From Planctomycetaceae bacterium UBA4732 (GTDB lineage: Bacteria; Planctomycetota; Planctomycetia; Gemmatales; Gemmataceae): a stretch of 8,555 nucleotides of DNA. A program made the position numbers and the translations under genes. The stretch is from assembly GCA_002404095.1 (NCBI GenBank), contig DHJA01000083.1:59554-68108 (forward strand). The letters run 5' to 3'. The notes under the pieces are model-generated. The model did no database searches and was not told where the DNA came from. It saw nothing but the letters and a program-made list of their open reading frames with translations. Each line of letters starts with the position of its first letter. The stretch's first letter is position 1. Positions 6,840 through 8,555 of the stretch are shown piece by piece.

Positions 6840-8150
6840 ATGGAGCGTCTCATCGTAATCTCCCCCGCTTGGGCTCAAACGGGAGTCATCAATCTCGGTC
6901 TGGATTTTGGAACTCACTCCACCAAGGCAATTCTGCGGGTTCGGAACGCGCCCAATAATGCGCTGGTTCTTTTCTTGGACGAACCCGGGCCGAATCACCC
7001 AGCCTTCGCCGCTCCTTCCCTAGTGCGCCTCTGCGACGGGCAGCTATTCTTCGGCCAGAGGGCCGCGCAGTCTGTAGGCGGCAAGCTCTTCAACTCGCTA
7101 AAGGTTTCCCTCCTACCCCCTCCCCCACTGAAAGCATGGGACCAGAGCGAGTTTCCCCAAGGAACCACGCCCGATCTGCTCGTGGCGATTTATCTTTCCT
7201 GGATTCTCGGCAAAATCAAAACCGCGGTGGGCAAAGAGAGAACTTCGAGACTCTCCCTGAACGTCGCCGCTCCGATGAACCATGTTGAGGATCAAGCCCT
7301 AAAAGAGCGCTATCTACATGTGGTAAACGCGGCTTGGCAAGCCGCCTTCGAGAGCGCCGCACCGCCCGTAACACAAGGCGCGGACCTTGTCCGGCTCTGC
7401 CCCGTCTTTAAGGAGTTCCTTGACCTTCCTGTCCCTGCGCTCGAACACCGCCGTTTTGAAGTCCTTCCCGAAACTTTGGCACCGCTCGTGTCGTTATCTC
7501 GTGATCCGATAACCCAGACCGGGCTTTACATGATGGTCGATATGGGAGCCGGCTCAACCGAGCTTTCGGTCAGCCGCGTGAGCCTGCAAGATGAGGAGGG
7601 GGCTATTGTCTGTTACTCGGACGAATCGTTCCCGTTCGGCGGCGATCAATTCAGCAACAACGATAAGCAAAACGCCGGACGCAAGGAGGCACACACACTT
7701 GCGGAAGGAGGATTGAAAGACAAACTAATCGAGAAACTTCGGTCGGTGTGGCATAGCGGATTCTGCAAGGAGAAAGACGGGCGGAAATCCACGAAACACA
7801 GCTGGAAGCAGTTAACCGTCGTTCTTGCGGGGGGAGGCATGCGTAGGCAAGGCGTCCAAGAGGTTATTGAGGCCAACCCGCTGCCGAAACGCATTTTCCT
7901 TCGTGATCCAATCGACTACGCGGTGAGCTGGCATAGCCCTACCGGCCTCGACTTTGGCCGAGGTCATGCAGGCTCCAGGCCAAGGGATCCCTTGGATTCC
8001 CCGGCCTATCTCGCGGTCGCCCACGGCCTGTCGCTAGAAAGGCAGAAATGGCCGGAGTTCTGTTACCCTCGTCAGGTCGAGGTTCTCAGCAGCGAACCCA
8101 TAGCGGCGAATCCGTACGAACGCAGTTATTCGCAGGAGGATGTTGGATAA
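6840..8150 (+). CDS. Hsp70/actin-fold ATPase lacking a substrate-binding domain
   Basis: 436 residues. All five nucleotide-binding motifs of the Hsp70/actin superfamily are visible in order: phosphate-1 LDFGTHSTKA (21-30), a connect-1-like segment LNVAAPMN (140-147), phosphate-2 VDMGAGSTELS (233-243), adenosine motif VVLAGGGMRR (327-336), and a connect-2-like YLAVAHGLSL (390-399). FPFGGDQFS (264-272) resembles the GGxDFD segment of DnaK. DnaK proteins exceed 600 residues, whereas this one stops after the ATPase domain and so lacks the peptide-binding domain and lid of a chaperone. It should bind and hydrolyse ATP and switch conformation, perhaps driving assembly with, or regulating, the helicase encoded 71 bases upstream. 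No signal peptide or membrane segment is seen. The stop lies 15 bases before attR, making it the last cargo gene. The superfamily is certain; the partner and role are inferred. Confidence 0.9.
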   Translation: MERLIVISPAWAQTGVINLGLDFGTHSTKAILRVRNAPNNALVLFLDEPGPNHPAFAAPSLVRLCDGQLFFGQRAAQSVGGKLFNSLKVSLLPPPPLKAWDQSEFPQGTTPDLLVAIYLSWILGKIKTAVGKERTSRLSLNVAAPMNHVEDQALKERYLHVVNAAWQAAFESAAPPVTQGADLVRLCPVFKEFLDLPVPALEHRRFEVLPETLAPLVSLSRDPITQTGLYMMVDMGAGSTELSVSRVSLQDEEGAIVCYSDESFPFGGDQFSNNDKQNAGRKEAHTLAEGGLKDKLIEKLRSVWHSGFCKEKDGRKSTKHSWKQLTVVLAGGGMRRQGVQEVIEANPLPKRIFLRDPIDYAVSWHSPTGLDFGRGHAGSRPRDPLDSPAYLAVAHGLSLERQKWPEFCYPRQVEVLSSEPIAANPYERSYSQEDVG

Positions 8151-8165
8151 AGGCGTCGCGCGGGC

Positions 8166-8216
8166 CACTCTGATGCAATCGGACGCCGGTTGGTGCGAAC
8201 GAGCGCCAACCGGCTT
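8166..8216 (+). repeat. Candidate attR, direct repeat copy 2
   Basis: This is the partner of 1735-1785 at a constant offset of 6431 bases, with five substitutions and no gaps. It carries the same hairpin (8185-8214). Here the inner stem pair is G-C instead of G-T, giving a 12-pair stem around a GAACGA loop. No T tract follows, so it is a weak terminator candidate for the cargo operon. The sequence to its left is element DNA and the sequence to its right is presumed to be the original chromosome downstream of tRNA-His. Confidence 0.72.
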
Positions 8217-8555
8217 GACCACGAATCCGAAGTATAGGGTCTCGCACAAGTCAGCCAATTGCAGAGCTTCCCGGCGGGCCACGTCGAGGGCGTCCCGCGC
8301 CAAGGGCCATCGTAGGGAGAAGGATGGTTGTGATTGCCGCGACATGAGTTGCTCCATCACTTCGGGTCGGCCAAGCCGACGCGCGGGATGGAGCTTCCAC
8401 GCGTCGGCCGGGCCTCATAGCCGGTAGCTACTCCGGCCGTCCCGCTTCCTTGATTCTACCGTCCTTTTCTGCAACCGCCAGGGGCGTCTCCGGCGCGTCG
8501 GACGACGCGGGCGGGTCAACGGCCGCTTTCGTCCGTCGCGGCCGCTCTCAGCGCC
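8217..8555. other. Right flank without a supported gene
   Basis: No reading frame here has a credible start, ribosome binding site and recognisable product. A minus-strand stretch from 8360 down to the repeat reads as a plausible amphipathic peptide (MSRQSQPSFSLRWPLARD...) that runs through attR and ends at 8034 inside the Hsp70-like gene. It may be the remnant of a gene broken by insertion, or chance. At 8435-8547 another minus-strand frame has high-GC codons and ends at 8434-8432, but it has no start in the window. Confidence 0.4.
8351..8394. repeat. Nested palindrome in the right flank
   Basis: The outer arms GCTCCATC (8351-8358) and GATGGAGC (8387-8394) are perfect complements. Inside them GTCGGC (8366-8371) and GCCGAC (8375-8380) form a second perfect stem with loop CAA. 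The 7- and 6-base segments between the stems are unpaired. There is no T tract. It could be a REP-like element or a protein-binding or transcript-end structure; the sequence does not say which. Confidence 0.55.

Larger units (their letters stand above)
1735..8216. mobile_element. Small integrative element at tRNA-His carrying a helicase/Hsp70-like cassette
   Basis: The element is bounded by a 51-base imperfect direct repeat (1735-1785 and 8166-8216). It contains a tyrosine recombinase directly beside the tRNA-proximal repeat, a small basic protein gene, and a two-gene cargo. A tRNA-gene target, an adjacent integrase pointing at the tRNA and repeats at both ends are the classical architecture of an integrative genomic island. 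No conjugation, replication or phage structural genes are present, so it would be a minimal or satellite-like element that depends on other functions to transfer. Base composition is uneven: sampled lines of the cargo are about 47-50% GC (5641-5700, 7681-7740), against 62% in the integrase (2341-2400) and 75% in the HD-GYP gene (241-300). The main alternative is that the two repeats are dispersed hairpin elements flanking by chance. Confidence 0.75.

Noticed and set aside
6840..8150. DnaK chaperone annotation
   Set aside because: The ATPase motifs fit the superfamily, but there is no substrate-binding domain and no dnaJ or grpE nearby.
1735..8216. Prophage
   Set aside because: Only an integrase is present; there are no capsid, terminase, lysis or replication genes.
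8034..8360. 108-residue minus-strand frame across attR
   Set aside because: Not called as a gene: it overlaps the end of the Hsp70-like gene and spans the putative recombination site. It is discussed only as the possible integrase tail in the circular form or as a broken remnant.
1..8555. CRISPR array or insertion sequence
   Set aside because: I see no regularly spaced repeats, no transposase and no terminal inverted repeats around a gene.

Overview
The window is high-GC bacterial DNA. A planctomycete-like host is my best guess, based on the GC-rich codon usage, the style of the integrase and a small basic protein with an RLRRFLKAALRSNGLRC-type segment. No single marker proves this. The left part (1-1738) looks like ordinary chromosome: an HD-GYP phosphodiesterase-like gene on the minus strand and a complete tRNA-His(GTG) gene with a good promoter.

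The middle (about 1735-8216) reads as a compact integrated element of about 6.4 kb. A 51-base direct repeat, with 46 of 51 positions identical, starts at the last bases of the tRNA-His gene and recurs just after the last cargo gene; these are the candidate attL and attR. Next to attL is a tyrosine recombinase with the full catalytic set, transcribed towards the tRNA, preceded by a small basic 65-residue protein. In the other direction runs a two-gene cassette: a 1022-residue SNF2/RapA-type helicase followed after 71 bases by a 436-residue Hsp70/actin-fold ATPase with no substrate-binding domain. The cassette ends 15 bases before attR, so it is essentially the whole cargo.

The likely biology is a mobile defence or genome-conflict cassette: a DNA translocase paired with a nucleotide-dependent switch ATPase. 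No nuclease, methylase or other toxic domain is visible in either protein. That makes it either an undescribed two-component system or a reduced relative of SNF2-containing defence systems. Function is inferred from domain content and location only.

An extra feature concerns the att site. The last 21 integrase codons are read from the attL repeat and the tRNA 3' end. The reading frame stays open through the equivalent repeat at attR, so the excised circle would encode an integrase with a different and longer C-terminus.

The right flank (8217-8555) is presumed chromosome beyond the element. It has a strong nested palindrome and no gene I can support.
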